Positions 39,627 to 49,438 are shown, numbered from the stretch's first letter. The stretch: DNA of 64,000 bases from Enterococcus lactis (GCF_015751045.1 NZ_BNJW01000013.1:18142-82141); one strand, 5' to 3'. Notes: generated by a model from the letters alone, not told the origin. Program-made: numbers and translations.

Positions 39627-39726
39627 AAGAAACCCCTCTTTTTTGAAATTCTTTTCTATTATAACGGTTGTCCAAGGTGCTTTCAAGAGCAGGTAGAATT
39701 TTCACTTGTTTCGTCCTTCGGATAGA

Positions 39727-39770
39727 CATAAAAAAAGACAAGAACAAGACGGATGGTTGTCTTGTTCTTG
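39727..39770 (-). terminator. ezrA terminator
   Basis: A perfect 12-bp stem (CAAGAACAAGAC / GTCTTGTTCTTG) is followed by TTTTTTT on the minus strand. Confidence 0.88.
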
Positions 39771-39791
39771 CATGATTGCTGCTTTTTTGCT

Positions 39792-41513
39792 TTATACTAA
39801 GTCTGGATGATTAAAATAAAAATCTTCGATACGTTTGAAAGCACCTGGTTCTACTCGCTCTAATGCTGTACCAATTTCGTCTAATGCTTCTTGATAATGA
39901 TATTCTTTATTGAATAAATAGTAACTTTTATCAATTGCTTCTCGCACTTCTTCGTGTGTATGACGATAACGGTTTGCATATTGGAGCATTTGCTCCGTTA
40001 GTGCTGCTGCATCTACTAGATCATGTGTCTTCTTATCTAATAATTCTAGATCTTCTTCGCATAGAGCAACTAAACGGTTGACTTCCTCCATGTTTACTCG
40101 AATTTTATTCAAGACAACACTTAGTTCTTCAATACGATCAGTAGCAACAAAAAAGAATTCTAGGTAATCATTCGGCAAGCCAGGCAAACGTTGTTTTTCT
40201 ACAAAACGTTTCAAACTACGCAATTTAAATTCGAATGTATCGATCTTTTCTTGCGCTTCTTTTTCGCCTTTTCTCAATTCATGTAATGAGTCGTCGATCT
40301 CTACTTGTTGCGTTTCGATATCTTCTAAGACCTTGAAGACTGTTTTATAGAACGTACGCACTTCTGAATAAGGGATTTCGTGTTGGCGAATCTGTGGAAT
40401 CATCTGTTCATTTTGACGTTCCATTTCTTCCACTTCAGTTTGGAAACCTCGTACACGACCAATTTCATTGTGATTCAATGTATAGCTTTGAGCGGTGTGA
40501 TCCAACTCAATCAATAATTGACGGTTATTCTTCGTTGTATGTTTGATATACTCTGCAATCGTTGATTGGTTAGTTTTTACATATCTCTGAGCTTCCATTT
40601 CCCGTTCTAAGATGTCATATAGCGAATCAATCAAATCAGCTGTTTCTCGGTTTTCGAATTCGACCGTTTCAACTTCTGTTTTTTCAAGATTGGCTAATGA
40701 ATTTTCAATTCTTCGACTTACTTTTGCGATATCTTCAGCAAGATCTTCTTCAGGGAATACATATTGTTCTTCCATTAATTTCTCATAAGTATCACTGATT
40801 TCTTCAAGTTGTTCAGGGAAAGTCGTATGGAGATCTTCATACAGTGGTGGAATTTTTTTCATCAGAGCTTCCACTTCATACGTATGTTTTTCTGCTTTAT
40901 CTAAAACCTCGCGGGCCTCTACAGGATCGCCGGAAGTATTTAAAGTCACGAATTGCGTAAATTCTTTTTCGATCATCTTGATCTGTTTTTGCAATTCAAA
41001 AAGAGCTGGTCCATATTCATGCTCGTCTTCTCTGACTTTTTCTTTCAGTTCTTCATAGACATCAAGCGCCTGCTGGACAGCTAATGAGTTGCGTTCTTCT
41101 GTTTCTCGCAATTCCTTCAGACCTTCACGGATTTCCGTTACTTGTTTCTCCATTTGGTCCATTGTTGCTTCTGCTTCAACAACTGCTTTTTTTCCTTTTA
41201 AGAACCGAAAACTTTCATTGAGGTTTTCCACTTCAAAAATTTGACTTTCTAATTCAGCGAATGAGGAAGTAGATATGTCATTCCACTTTTGACTCCATTC
41301 ACGAAAGGTATTTTGGCTTTGCCCAACCAGATGCATTTTTTTAACATCATCGACTTCTTCAATCACTGGCAAGTCAAATAATTCTTCCTTGCGTTTTTCT
41401 AAGGCATCCAATCGATCTTGGTTTTTTTTCTTCATCAAGTAACTAACCAAAAAGACGACAATGGCGACTATAATGATTGCAATGACGATTCCGATGATAA
41501 CATTATTTCCCAT
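39792..41513 (-). CDS. ezrA: Septation ring formation regulator EzrA
   Basis: The 573-residue protein has one N-terminal membrane segment (about 4-26) followed by a long run of coiled-coil repeats, the spectrin-like arch of EzrA, and the C-terminal ALERVEPGAFKRIEDFY region. It anchors to the membrane and limits FtsZ ring assembly. Monocistronic with a strong terminator. Confidence 0.95.
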   Translation of the reverse strand: MGNNVIIGIVIAIIIVAIVVFLVSYLMKKKNQDRLDALEKRKEELFDLPVIEEVDDVKKMHLVGQSQNTFREWSQKWNDISTSSFAELESQIFEVENLNESFRFLKGKKAVVEAEATMDQMEKQVTEIREGLKELRETEERNSLAVQQALDVYEELKEKVREDEHEYGPALFELQKQIKMIEKEFTQFVTLNTSGDPVEAREVLDKAEKHTYEVEALMKKIPPLYEDLHTTFPEQLEEISDTYEKLMEEQYVFPEEDLAEDIAKVSRRIENSLANLEKTEVETVEFENRETADLIDSLYDILEREMEAQRYVKTNQSTIAEYIKHTTKNNRQLLIELDHTAQSYTLNHNEIGRVRGFQTEVEEMERQNEQMIPQIRQHEIPYSEVRTFYKTVFKVLEDIETQQVEIDDSLHELRKGEKEAQEKIDTFEFKLRSLKRFVEKQRLPGLPNDYLEFFFVATDRIEELSVVLNKIRVNMEEVNRLVALCEEDLELLDKKTHDLVDAAALTEQMLQYANRYRHTHEEVREAIDKSYYLFNKEYHYQEALDEIGTALERVEPGAFKRIEDFYFNHPDLV

Positions 41514-41711
41514 TTATGGTTCCTCCGTTTTCAGTATGCATCTTTTTATGCAACAGATGGCGTTCTGCTTGGCATAAATCCAAATAATACGTCTCTCGTG
41601 CAAAAGACATCTATTCTAGATTATAGCATACTATTTTCATGCATTCACTAACTTAAACGAAAATCTTTTGTTTTTCATCGTATAAAGATAACAAAAATAG
41701 TGAAGTACTGA

Positions 41712-42272
41712 TCACTCTCTTTCGTTTGTGCGTGCACTCCTATCAGCAGAGCTTTTCCCAGCAAGAGCTTCTTGAATCTGTCGTTGGATTTCTGCCGCGA
41801 TTTTAGGCTCTGGCGCGTACTCTATCTGCCAGTTCTCAGGTTTCAATACTTTATTTGTTACAGGATCATAATGAGGTTTTCCATCTGGAAACAATTTTCC
41901 CATATTTGCCTGATGCACGATATCAAATATTCGATCAGGCGCTATTCCCAATAATGAAAAAGAACCATAAGTAAAGTAAAGGATATCTGTCAGTGCATCT
42001 ACTTGTTCAATCAGTGGGTCACTTCCCCACTCTGTTTTATCAAGTATTTTTTCTTCTGCTTTATCTAATGCTTCGTGTAGCAGAGTAACAGCTTCATGTA
42101 GTTGTTCTTTACTTGGTGAGGTAGCTGCAACAAATTCAACAAGTTCTTCTATTTTGAATGCAGCACGTGTATGAGCCTCCATCGCAGTAAAAGCTGTGGG
42201 GATTTCTGGTCTTCTTGGATCAAAAATTTTGTGAAATGCTTCTACTTTTTGAAAAGGTGTCTCTGATTCCAT
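41712..42272 (-). CDS. All-alpha NTP pyrophosphohydrolase (MazG/PRA-PH-like)
   Basis: The 186-residue helical protein carries the paired acidic metal motifs of this superfamily: EELVEFV near 43 and QVDALTDILYF near 90, with an NMGKLFPDGKPHYDP segment common in phosphoribosyl-ATP-pyrophosphohydrolase-like proteins. Probably hydrolyses a nucleoside triphosphate; the substrate is unknown. It is followed by no strong terminator and lies 25 bases after the Cof-type hydrolase. Confidence 0.75.
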   Translation of the reverse strand: MESETPFQKVEAFHKIFDPRRPEIPTAFTAMEAHTRAAFKIEELVEFVAATSPSKEQLHEAVTLLHEALDKAEEKILDKTEWGSDPLIEQVDALTDILYFTYGSFSLLGIAPDRIFDIVHQANMGKLFPDGKPHYDPVTNKVLKPENWQIEYAPEPKIAAEIQRQIQEALAGKSSADRSARTNERE

Positions 42273-42297
42273 ACTAATGTTTTCCTTCTTTCATTGA

Positions 42298-43137
42298 CTA
42301 ATAAATCAGACCAAAGTGTTTCAGCCCTTCGTATATGCCATCTTCTTCATTTGATTGGGTCACAAAATCTGCGGCATGTTTTACTTCGTTCTGAGCATTT
42401 CCCATGGCCACTCCAATTCCTACACCTTTCAGCATCTCGATATCATTGTAATGGTCGCCGAATGCCATGATTTCTTCCATCTCGATTCCGACAGCATTTG
42501 CGAAAGCTTGGATGCCTAGCAATTTTGAACCACCTTTTGGGATGATATCTACAGTATACGTATTTGAACGTTGGAAGGTACACTCAGGAAATAGATGTTC
42601 TAACTTTTTCTGTTCTGACTCCGGACTAAGCAGTATACATTGGTAAATTGGTTCTTTTAATATCTCTAATGTTTCATAACGGTCCTTTTGCCGGTGAGGG
42701 CTAAAAAGCTGGAGGATTTTTTTCATCAGACGTACCGGGAATTTACGCGGTAAAAAGCTGACTAGCCGCTTGATAAAAATCGATTGTCCTAATAGCATCG
42801 TCGTTGATCCATCTAGCCGATTTCTCGCACCAAAAACGATTTGTCGATGGTTCTCATCTGCAAATTCAACAATATGTTCCAATACTTTTTGTTCAAAAGG
42901 GTGGTCGATAATCGTTCGATCTGCAGTAAAAACCAGTTGGCCATTATACACGACATACATATCTAATTCCAATTCATCAATGATTTCTTTGATCTTTATT
43001 GGGCTGCGACCCGTTGCTACACCGCATAAAATGCCGTTTTTCCGAGCATAATCAATTGCTTGTTTTGTTGATTCCAATGCTTCTGAACGATTGGTGACCA
43101 ATGTTCCGTCAATATCAAAAAAAATAGCTTTGATCAT
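42298..43137 (-). CDS. Cof-type HAD phosphatase
   Basis: From the ATG at 43137 (AAAGGGGCGAAGTCT upstream) the protein has 279 residues. It has motif I FFDIDGTLVTN, motif II GVATGRSP and the late motif MAFGDHYNDIEML, as in Cof/YkrA class IIB HAD phosphatases. Substrate unknown. It lies between the DUF72 and pyrophosphohydrolase genes in the same direction. Confidence 0.88.
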   Translation of the reverse strand: MIKAIFFDIDGTLVTNRSEALESTKQAIDYARKNGILCGVATGRSPIKIKEIIDELELDMYVVYNGQLVFTADRTIIDHPFEQKVLEHIVEFADENHRQIVFGARNRLDGSTTMLLGQSIFIKRLVSFLPRKFPVRLMKKILQLFSPHRQKDRYETLEILKEPIYQCILLSPESEQKKLEHLFPECTFQRSNTYTVDIIPKGGSKLLGIQAFANAVGIEMEEIMAFGDHYNDIEMLKGVGIGVAMGNAQNEVKHAADFVTQSNEEDGIYEGLKHFGLIY

Positions 43138-43170
43138 AGACTTCGCCCCTTTCATGAATAAAATAAGCCC

Positions 43171-44004
43171 TTAAAACAGATCCATTTGAGTTGGATTAAG
43201 TCCATCCGGCTTGATATTTAATATTTTTTGCAGTGCTAATGCATTTTCAGCCGCATCCCCACCAGAATTGTTATTAAAAATCACACCTATCTCTTTTGTC
43301 TTAGAATCAACTGCTTTGACTTCACGTGCTAGTTCTTGTAGTTCTTTTTCTGAATAACGATACAATGTTCTTTTTTTGCGCCAATCTTTATCATTTGCTT
43401 GCCATTCCTGAGCATTCCTGCCATGGAATCGAAAGAGAGCAAAGTTCGGATTGGTTACAAATGGATCAAAAGGGATCGTTGTACTCAGCAGCTGCGGCTC
43501 ATCGATGATGGCTAAAGAAAAAGCGGCTCGAGACATAAAGTTTCTCGTACGTTCAAGGAATTCATCGCTGTACCAAGAATAATCCCGCAATTCTACGGCA
43601 ACAGGATAACTCTCAAACCACTTTCTAAGTTTGCGCAAGTATTGGACATTTTCTTTTGTACATTTGAATGAAGAGGGGAATTGAATTAAAAAGCAAAAAA
43701 GCTTTCCAGCTTCTACCATTGGCGACATGACATCTAAAAAATGCGTAATCATCTCTTCTTCGGTCTGATAATAAGGATTCCAATCTCCTTGACCGCTGAT
43801 CCCTTGATAGACTTTGACTACAAAGCGAAAAGATTCAGGTACTTCGTTTATCCAATTCTCAACAGAGGACTTTCGAGGAATCCCATAATAAGCAGTATCT
43901 AATTCCACTAAGGGTAGAAATCCGGCATATTCATACAGAGTGTTATTCTTTTTGCCAGTTAATTTGTCATGTTCTTTAAACGATGTTAATCCGATTCTGA
44001 TCAT
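43171..44004 (-). CDS. DUF72-domain protein
   Basis: From the ATG at 44004 (AAGGTGGTCGAAA upstream) the protein has 277 residues of the DUF72/YecE TIM-barrel-like family. Typical segments: AYYGIPRKSSVENWINEVPESFRFVVK, LIQFPSSFK, VELRDYSWY, and FNNNSGGDAAENAL. Function unknown; the family is linked to nucleic-acid or Fe-S metabolism only by context. Confidence 0.88.
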   Translation of the reverse strand: MIRIGLTSFKEHDKLTGKKNNTLYEYAGFLPLVELDTAYYGIPRKSSVENWINEVPESFRFVVKVYQGISGQGDWNPYYQTEEEMITHFLDVMSPMVEAGKLFCFLIQFPSSFKCTKENVQYLRKLRKWFESYPVAVELRDYSWYSDEFLERTRNFMSRAAFSLAIIDEPQLLSTTIPFDPFVTNPNFALFRFHGRNAQEWQANDKDWRKKRTLYRYSEKELQELAREVKAVDSKTKEIGVIFNNNSGGDAAENALALQKILNIKPDGLNPTQMDLF

Positions 44005-44079
44005 TTTCGACCACCTTCGTAATTGTTTTCCCTTGACTGCTTTTTTGTAAAAGAAACTCAACCAAATACTCCGTGCATT

Positions 44080-44150
44080 AAGAGGTCAAGGTCGAGTCTT
44101 CTTCGTTTAAGTAAGGGCAGCTTTTTTATAATAAGTCTGGCTATTGTTAT
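44080..44150. repeat. Decayed copy of the intergenic repeat
   Basis: AAGAGGTCAAGG, GGGCAGCTTTTTTATAA and GTCTGGCTATTGTTATTC keep scattered matches to the 266-377 module type (CAGCTTTTTT, TTGGCTGTTCTTATT). Low certainty. Confidence 0.3.
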
Positions 44151-44234
44151 TCTTCACTGATAGCAAAACTCTTTTATATAGTATACAATAAGATTTAACG
44201 GCTATGCAAAATTATTCGTAAGGAAGTCTGTAAA

Positions 44235-45203
44235 ATGAAAAAAATACTTGTACTGCACACCGGCGGAACGATCGCCATGAAAGAAAACATGCTCACTGGC
44301 GGTGTTAGTCCTGATGTGGCAAACCCGTTATTAGATGCAGAAATCACGATACCTGAGCATGTGGAACTCTTAGTTGAAGATATCTTCAATCTTCCCTCAC
44401 CACACATCATGCCTTCTCACATGTTGGTATTAAAAGAACGTATCTTGTCCGCTTATGAATCAGGTATATTCGGAGTGGTGATTACACATGGTACGGATAC
44501 ATTAGAAGAAACTGCCTTTTTTCTTGATACAACGATTGGTGACAAATTACCAATTGTTTTGACTGGGGCAATGCGTTCAAGTAACGAACTTGGAAGTGAC
44601 GGCCTCTATAATTTTGAAAGTGCTATTCGCGTCGCAAGCTGTGAAGAAGCGGTAGATAAGGGTGTATTAGTTGTCATGAACGATGAGATCCATTCTGCAC
44701 GCTACGTGACAAAGACCCACACCACAAATGTTGCTACTTTCCGAACGCCTACATTGGGACCAATCGGTTTAGTAACTAAGAATCGAATCTTATTCTTACA
44801 AGAACTTTTAGAAACAAAGCGGCTGGATATTTCCGCTGTAAATGGGACTATCCCAATTGTTAAAGCATATGCTGGGATGCAAGGAGACTTATTGGAAGCA
44901 ATCGCCCATACGAAAGTAGACGGTCTAGTCATTGAAGCTTTAGGTGCCGGAAATCTCCCTCCTCAAGCCCTAGCAGCTTTAGAAAAGCTCCTTGTCCAAA
45001 AAATCCCTGTAGTACTTGTTTCTCGTTGTTTCAATGGAATCGCAGAGCCTGTTTATGATTATGAAGGCGGAGGAAAAGAACTAGAAGAAATGGGGATTAT
45101 TTTCTGCAACAGTATCAATAGTCAAAAAGCACGTTTAAAACTATTGATTGCCGTAAACTATGGTTTGACGGGTGAAGAATTGATTTCGTTTATCCAAAAC
45201 TAA
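44235..45203 (+). CDS. ansA: Type I (cytoplasmic) L-asparaginase
   Basis: The 322-residue enzyme has both catalytic threonine motifs: VLHTGGTIAM at 6-15 and ITHGTDTLEETAFFLD near 88. There is no signal peptide, so it acts in the cytoplasm, turning asparagine into aspartate and ammonia. AAGGAAG precedes the ATG. It is convergent with the thioesterase and ends at a repeat element. Confidence 0.93.
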   Translation: MKKILVLHTGGTIAMKENMLTGGVSPDVANPLLDAEITIPEHVELLVEDIFNLPSPHIMPSHMLVLKERILSAYESGIFGVVITHGTDTLEETAFFLDTTIGDKLPIVLTGAMRSSNELGSDGLYNFESAIRVASCEEAVDKGVLVVMNDEIHSARYVTKTHTTNVATFRTPTLGPIGLVTKNRILFLQELLETKRLDISAVNGTIPIVKAYAGMQGDLLEAIAHTKVDGLVIEALGAGNLPPQALAALEKLLVQKIPVVLVSRCFNGIAEPVYDYEGGGKELEEMGIIFCNSINSQKARLKLLIAVNYGLTGEELISFIQN

Positions 45204-45231
45204 ACATCAATATCTGATAGCTAAACTTAAA

Positions 45232-45356
45232 AAGAGAGGCTGTGACAAAAGTAGCTTCTTCGAAAACTAAGCCGAAATTTTACAAAAATTTGAGAAACAA
45301 TTTTCGTAAACTTCTTCTTATTTCTTGAAGCTGACCATTTCTGTCACAACCTCTTT
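45232..45356. repeat. Intergenic hairpin repeat between convergent ansA and the thioesterase
   Basis: GAGAGGCTGTGACA opens and TGTCACAACCTCTTTTTT closes this element, giving a GAGGCTGTGACA / TGTCACAACCTC terminal stem with one mismatch. The interior AAGTAGCTTCTTCG ... CTTCTTATTTCTTGAAGCTG matches 455-541 over most of its length. Its end stem and T tract make it a terminator for ansA. Confidence 0.8.
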
Positions 45357-45357
45357 T

Positions 45358-46101
45358 TTATTTATTTTTCCATAGAATATTGGCTTCACAATACAGCTGT
45401 TCTTGCATTCGGATTTCATGTTTTGTTTTGACACCATTTTCAATTGGGACTTGTTCAAAATGGCTTTCGATCTCATTCCCGTACTCTACTTCTTTATCAA
45501 ATCGAATAATTACTTTTTCTGGAACATGCGTAGTCAAAAAGTCATATCCCAATACATCAATGATCCAATTAAAATACATCGCATTATTAACATGCTGATT
45601 ACTATCGATATCATAAAAACGAACACGATATGGCAGCATGAAGCCCGAATCAATCTTTTCAATTTTTTCCTGACGCTTGATTTTCTTGATTTTCTCACTC
45701 TCAAAAGGAGCAATGATCTCTTCATTAACACTGCTCATTTTTCGATTCACAAAATCCATCAATACAAAAACAGATTCTATTTTGACTAATTCTTCCCCAT
45801 CTTCATCATGGATCCAGAAGTTCCGATAACAGAAAAACTTATTGTACTCCATGGCTTGAGTCGTTACTGAAATTACTTCACCGACTCTAGGTAAACGTTT
45901 AATCTCCATAGAATAATTCGTGATGACCCAAGTCAGTCCAAAGCTATTGACGAATTCACTGCCTCTTCCCAACTGGTCGCTTTGATCTTCAGATGTTTTG
46001 ATAACTACTCCTAACATCGAAGGAAATGTCATCGTTTGATTGATGTCACACTCATAATATGAAACTTCATGCTTTTTGGTATATTTCTTTGCCAAAAACA
46101 C
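45358..46101 (-). CDS. Acyl-ACP thioesterase
   Basis: The 247-residue protein has two hot-dog domains. The first starts with KKHEVSYYECDINQTMTFPSML and contains GLTWVITNYSMEI; the second has YRVRFYDIDSNQHVNNAMYFNWI. This is the bacterial FatA/TesA-type acyl-ACP thioesterase plan, which releases fatty acids from ACP. In lactic acid bacteria it is thought to adjust chain length or spill surplus acyl chains. It is 9 bases downstream of the fructosamine-kinase-like gene. Confidence 0.88.
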   Translation of the reverse strand: MFLAKKYTKKHEVSYYECDINQTMTFPSMLGVVIKTSEDQSDQLGRGSEFVNSFGLTWVITNYSMEIKRLPRVGEVISVTTQAMEYNKFFCYRNFWIHDEDGEELVKIESVFVLMDFVNRKMSSVNEEIIAPFESEKIKKIKRQEKIEKIDSGFMLPYRVRFYDIDSNQHVNNAMYFNWIIDVLGYDFLTTHVPEKVIIRFDKEVEYGNEIESHFEQVPIENGVKTKHEIRMQEQLYCEANILWKNK

Positions 46102-46110
46102 GCCCTCCTC

Positions 46111-46944
46111 TTAAAAACTTTCTAGTAATTGATCTACTTGGGAACCGTAACTTTCTCCAAACATATTCAAATGTGCCAAAAGATAATATAACTGGTAAAT
46201 CGGCAGTCGATCTTCCCATCCCTCTTCTAATGGAAATATAGTTTGATAGGCATCTAAAAATTCCGGTCGGAAACCGCCGAATAATTGACTCATTGCGATA
46301 TCTTGTTCCCGATTCCCATAAGAAACAGCCGGATCGACAAAAATTGGTTGTCCTTGCTGGTCAAAGAACACATTACCACTCCACAGGTCTCCGTGCAAGA
46401 GGCGTGGAGTGATCTTTTTGGGTTCAACCGATCTCAATACTCGTTCTTTAAATCGCAGATACTTTTCTTGCCGCTGTACATTCCAACGATTCGTTTCTTC
46501 TGCTAAAGAAATCTGGGCTTCAAGCCGATTTTTAAAGAAAAAAATCCACCAATCTTCTTCAAAAGAATTTTTCTGAATAAGTGTACCTAGATAATTATCT
46601 TTTCGAAAACCAAATTGCGGCGCTGTTTGCTGATGGAGATTGGCTAAAGCTGCAGCAAGATCTCGTTGATCTCCTTTTCCCGGCTCGATCCATTCCATTA
46701 ACAAATAAGCGCCTTCACTTGTTTCACCCAGCATGTACGTATCTGGTACACGTACGAATGCAGCTAGCTCTTTTAACCCGTCTACTTCTGCTTCAAAAAA
46801 ACCTTTTTTTACATTCGGATGGATTTTCAAAAAATAAGCACGCTGCTCTGTTTTTATACGATAAGTTTGATTCACATCGCCGCCAACAACTGGAATCACT
46901 TTCCCATTTAGTTTCAGATCAGATAAAACAGTTTGGATATCCAT
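46111..46944 (-). CDS. Fructosamine kinase-family protein
   Basis: The 277-residue protein has the aminoglycoside-phosphotransferase-like fold, with LLHGDLWSGNVFFD as the catalytic loop (Brenner motif) and FVDPAVSYGNREQDIAMS as the metal-binding DP segment. Bacterial members phosphorylate ketosamines such as ribulosamine; the substrate here is inferred. GGGGGAAAGTC precedes the ATG. Same operon as the thioesterase. Confidence 0.85.
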   Translation of the reverse strand: MDIQTVLSDLKLNGKVIPVVGGDVNQTYRIKTEQRAYFLKIHPNVKKGFFEAEVDGLKELAAFVRVPDTYMLGETSEGAYLLMEWIEPGKGDQRDLAAALANLHQQTAPQFGFRKDNYLGTLIQKNSFEEDWWIFFFKNRLEAQISLAEETNRWNVQRQEKYLRFKERVLRSVEPKKITPRLLHGDLWSGNVFFDQQGQPIFVDPAVSYGNREQDIAMSQLFGGFRPEFLDAYQTIFPLEEGWEDRLPIYQLYYLLAHLNMFGESYGSQVDQLLESF

Positions 46945-47091
46945 GACTTTCCCCCCTACTCCTAATTTTATTCTATTTTGTCATCATACTTGTTTCATGA
47001 TAAAAGGATTATTTCCAATCCTCATCCCTTTATTTAGAATTATAGCACAGAGACCATAAAAAGCAGGAGATGGACTTTATAGATAAAAAAG

Positions 47092-47117
47092 AGCTGACTT
47101 AAGCCAGCTCTTTTTTA
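47092..47117. terminator. pepC terminator
   Basis: AAAAAAGAGCTG and CAGCTCTTTTTT form a perfect stem with an 8-base loop, usable in both directions. Confidence 0.9.
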
Positions 47118-47150
47118 TCTATAATGCATACTCTTTATTGAACTATTTAC

Positions 47151-48479
47151 CTATGCTAAAGCACCCATTGGATCCCATGGAGCTAGCACAATTGGTTCTT
47201 CATTGAACGCATTTAGTTGCTCTTTCGTCAACAAATCTTTTCTGACAACGATTTGGTACGTATATTCGTCCATCCAGGCATCACTCATAACGAAGAAACC
47301 GTTCTTTCCAACTTTTTCGCCCCAGCTGTTTTCGACTTTCCATTTTGTTGATTGTCCGTCCACTAAATCAACGCCAGTCAATACCATCGCATGGGTCATC
47401 AAACTTTCACCAAAATCCAAACGTTCAGCTTTAGTCATTGTGAAATCCGTATCGAATAGATCATCCATCGAATAAGCATCTAAGGCCATGATGCCACTGG
47501 TTCTAGTAGAAGATTGTCCTACATCACAACCAAACCATACAGATTCTCCTTGTTCAAGCTGAGCAATCGCTAATTTTTTGAAAGTTTCCATATCAACATT
47601 CAGGTATTTAACTTCTTTCCCGCCAACGACATTCCCTAGCATCTCTACTGTATAAGAACGATTGAATGGTTTGTCTTTTGTTGGTGCATTGATCACACTA
47701 ACATAATCATCTAATTTTACACCGATGTATTTATCATAAAAAATTTGTGGTGTCAGTCCCCGGTCAAGATGATAGTTCTGTTCTTCATCGCGGTACTCAA
47801 AATCGAATTCTTTTGGAGGTGTTCCTAATGAGATGGCTAAGAAGTTATAAATACTTTCTAGCATTTCTTCTTTTTTTTCTTCAATAGCGTCTAATGTTTC
47901 TCCTTGAGCAACCATTTCGCGTAACACAACTGCATCTTTACGCAGTAGTTTGTTCAAGTAGTTATTCAAATCTCGAGAATTTGAACTATTCGCACTTTCC
48001 GGCATTACCGATTTGGGCACAACACCGTATTTTTGGAATAATGAAACGATCATATCCCATTGACCGCCATCTTGTTGAGGAGTAGTTAGCAAGAAAGCCA
48101 CTTTTCGGCTATCAATAGCCTCTTTTCCAGTTGCAATGATGTTTTCATAGAAGTAATTTGCCTTTTCATATTTATCCCAGAAAAAAGTATAATTTTGTGA
48201 TAATTCAAACTCTTTTAAATGGAATTGATTCAGCATTTTGTGACGGAACGTATTCAATGCAGCAAACATCCAGCAACGGCCCGATTGCATCTGATTAGCC
48301 ACTTTTCCTGTAGCCAGATCAATAGAAAATACTGGTGTATTCGCCACATGTGCTGAAATATTTTCAGCAGAAGCAGTAATCCCGTTCTTCACGACAGCCC
48401 GCTGCAATGCCTGCTGTTTGTTATTTGCTTGAAACTGTTTGTCAAATTTTGTTGTCATATCCGGTGTAATAGCTTTCAT
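47151..48479 (-). CDS. pepC: Aminopeptidase C (bleomycin-hydrolase family)
   Basis: The 442-residue C1 cysteine peptidase has the nucleophile Cys69 in MQSGRCWMFAALN, His in THAMVLTGV and Asn in WKVENSWGE. It is a cytoplasmic hexameric aminopeptidase that trims peptides, a hallmark of lactic acid bacteria. The C-terminus MGALA is the usual self-capping tail. GGAAGGATG gives the ribosome-binding site. Confidence 0.96.
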   Translation of the reverse strand: MKAITPDMTTKFDKQFQANNKQQALQRAVVKNGITASAENISAHVANTPVFSIDLATGKVANQMQSGRCWMFAALNTFRHKMLNQFHLKEFELSQNYTFFWDKYEKANYFYENIIATGKEAIDSRKVAFLLTTPQQDGGQWDMIVSLFQKYGVVPKSVMPESANSSNSRDLNNYLNKLLRKDAVVLREMVAQGETLDAIEEKKEEMLESIYNFLAISLGTPPKEFDFEYRDEEQNYHLDRGLTPQIFYDKYIGVKLDDYVSVINAPTKDKPFNRSYTVEMLGNVVGGKEVKYLNVDMETFKKLAIAQLEQGESVWFGCDVGQSSTRTSGIMALDAYSMDDLFDTDFTMTKAERLDFGESLMTHAMVLTGVDLVDGQSTKWKVENSWGEKVGKNGFFVMSDAWMDEYTYQIVVRKDLLTKEQLNAFNEEPIVLAPWDPMGALA

Positions 48480-48774
48480 CCAATCATCCTTCCAAATCCA
48501 AGTTACACTTCGTATTTTACTCTTAAGAATTTAGAAATACAATCTCTTCTATGATGAAATTTTCATTTGAATGAGAATATACTTACAACTTCATGAAGAA
48601 AAATATCATATGGTATACAATAATTTTCAGATAAAAAGGAATATTTCTATGAGATAACGAAAATGGCCTGTATAATAAAGAAGAGGCCTAGAAGAACATC
48701 ATACAATAAGATAGCTTTCAAAATACTCATTGAAAGAAGGAAATACTATAACATAAGAAAGGAGAATGAATAAA

Positions 48775-48939
48775 ATGAAAAACCTGATTGCTGGCGGCTT
48801 TTTGTTTGTGGGTGGTGGCATACTTATGAATACAGAAAACTTTGGGAATATCATCCCTTTTCTTGGTGCAGCTTGTGCTTTGATTGGTGTAGGAATGCTG
48901 ATTTATTTCGTATTTAGCGATGATGGGAAGTATGGTTGA
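48775..48939 (+). CDS. 54-residue two-helix membrane protein
   Basis: ATG at 48775 is preceded by AAAGGAGAATGAATAAA. The peptide has two hydrophobic segments (MKNLIAGGFLFVGGGILM and IIPFLGAACALIGVGMLIYF) and a short polar tail ending FSDDGKYG. No family was recognised. A TATAAT hexamer lies at about 48672. A long A/T stem-loop at 49021-49060 can end the transcript. Confidence 0.6.
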   Translation: MKNLIAGGFLFVGGGILMNTENFGNIIPFLGAACALIGVGMLIYFVFSDDGKYG

Positions 48940-49020
48940 TTATGAGTAGCCAACTCTACTCTCTCGTAAAGATTACAACATACGTGACAAAAAAAGAAAG
49001 CTTGATTCATCATAATAATA

Positions 49021-49060
49021 AAAGAAAAAGAAACCCAAGTGATTGGATTTCTTTTTCTTT
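49021..49060. terminator. Terminator between the small membrane gene and tRNA-Asn
   Basis: AAAGAAAAAGAAA and TTTCTTTTTCTTT form a perfect 13-bp stem around a 14-base loop; usable in both directions for the convergent small gene and tRNA. Confidence 0.75.
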
Positions 49061-49076
49061 GCATAAGCTTTATTTA

Positions 49077-49150
49077 CTCCGGCAGTAGGACTCGAACCTA
49101 CGACATCATGATTAACAGTCATGCGCTACTACCAACTGAGCTATGCCGGA
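49077..49150 (-). tRNA. tRNA-Asn (GTT)
   Basis: A 74-base cloverleaf on the minus strand: acceptor TCCGGCA/TGCCGGA with discriminator G, D-arm AGCTCAGTTGGTAGTAG, anticodon loop CTGTTAA with anticodon GTT, and T-arm GGTTCGAGTCC. CCA is not encoded. It is identical to 63854-63927. Confidence 0.97.
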
Positions 49151-49315
49151 ATCAAGTACATGAATATAATATCAATTTCTTTCAAATAACGCAATACTTT
49201 TTTTGAATTTTTTTACTATATTCTAGAAGAAACCGTTAGCATTTTTTGTTATTTTTACTTTTTTCTTAGAATTGTTTCATTAGTACAAAAACACATTTTT
49301 TTGATAAAAAACATA

Positions 49316-49344
49316 TTGACAAATACATTAATATTCGTTATCCT
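49316..49344 (+). promoter_or_regulatory. tRNA-Thr promoter
   Basis: TTGACA (49316-49321), 17 bp, TATCCT (49339-49344), ending 21 bases before the tRNA-Thr 5' end. Confidence 0.75.
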
Positions 49345-49365
49345 ATTAATTGTATTAATGATAAT

Positions 49366-49438
49366 GCCGCTTTAGCTCAGCTGGTAGAGCGCTTCCATGG
49401 TAAGGAAGAGGTCGCCGGTTCAAGCCCGGCAAGTGGCT
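49366..49438 (+). tRNA. tRNA-Thr (GGT)
   Basis: A 73-base cloverleaf: acceptor GCCGCTT/AAGTGGC (one G-U pair), D-arm AGCTCAGCTGGTAGAGC, anticodon loop ATGGTAA with anticodon GGT, T-arm GGTTCAAGCCC. Its own promoter lies upstream. Confidence 0.96.

Noticed and set aside
49077..49150. tRNA-Asn pair as phage attachment sites
   Set aside because: No integrase, excisionase or phage gene lies between the copies; a duplicated rrn-linked tRNA explains them as well.
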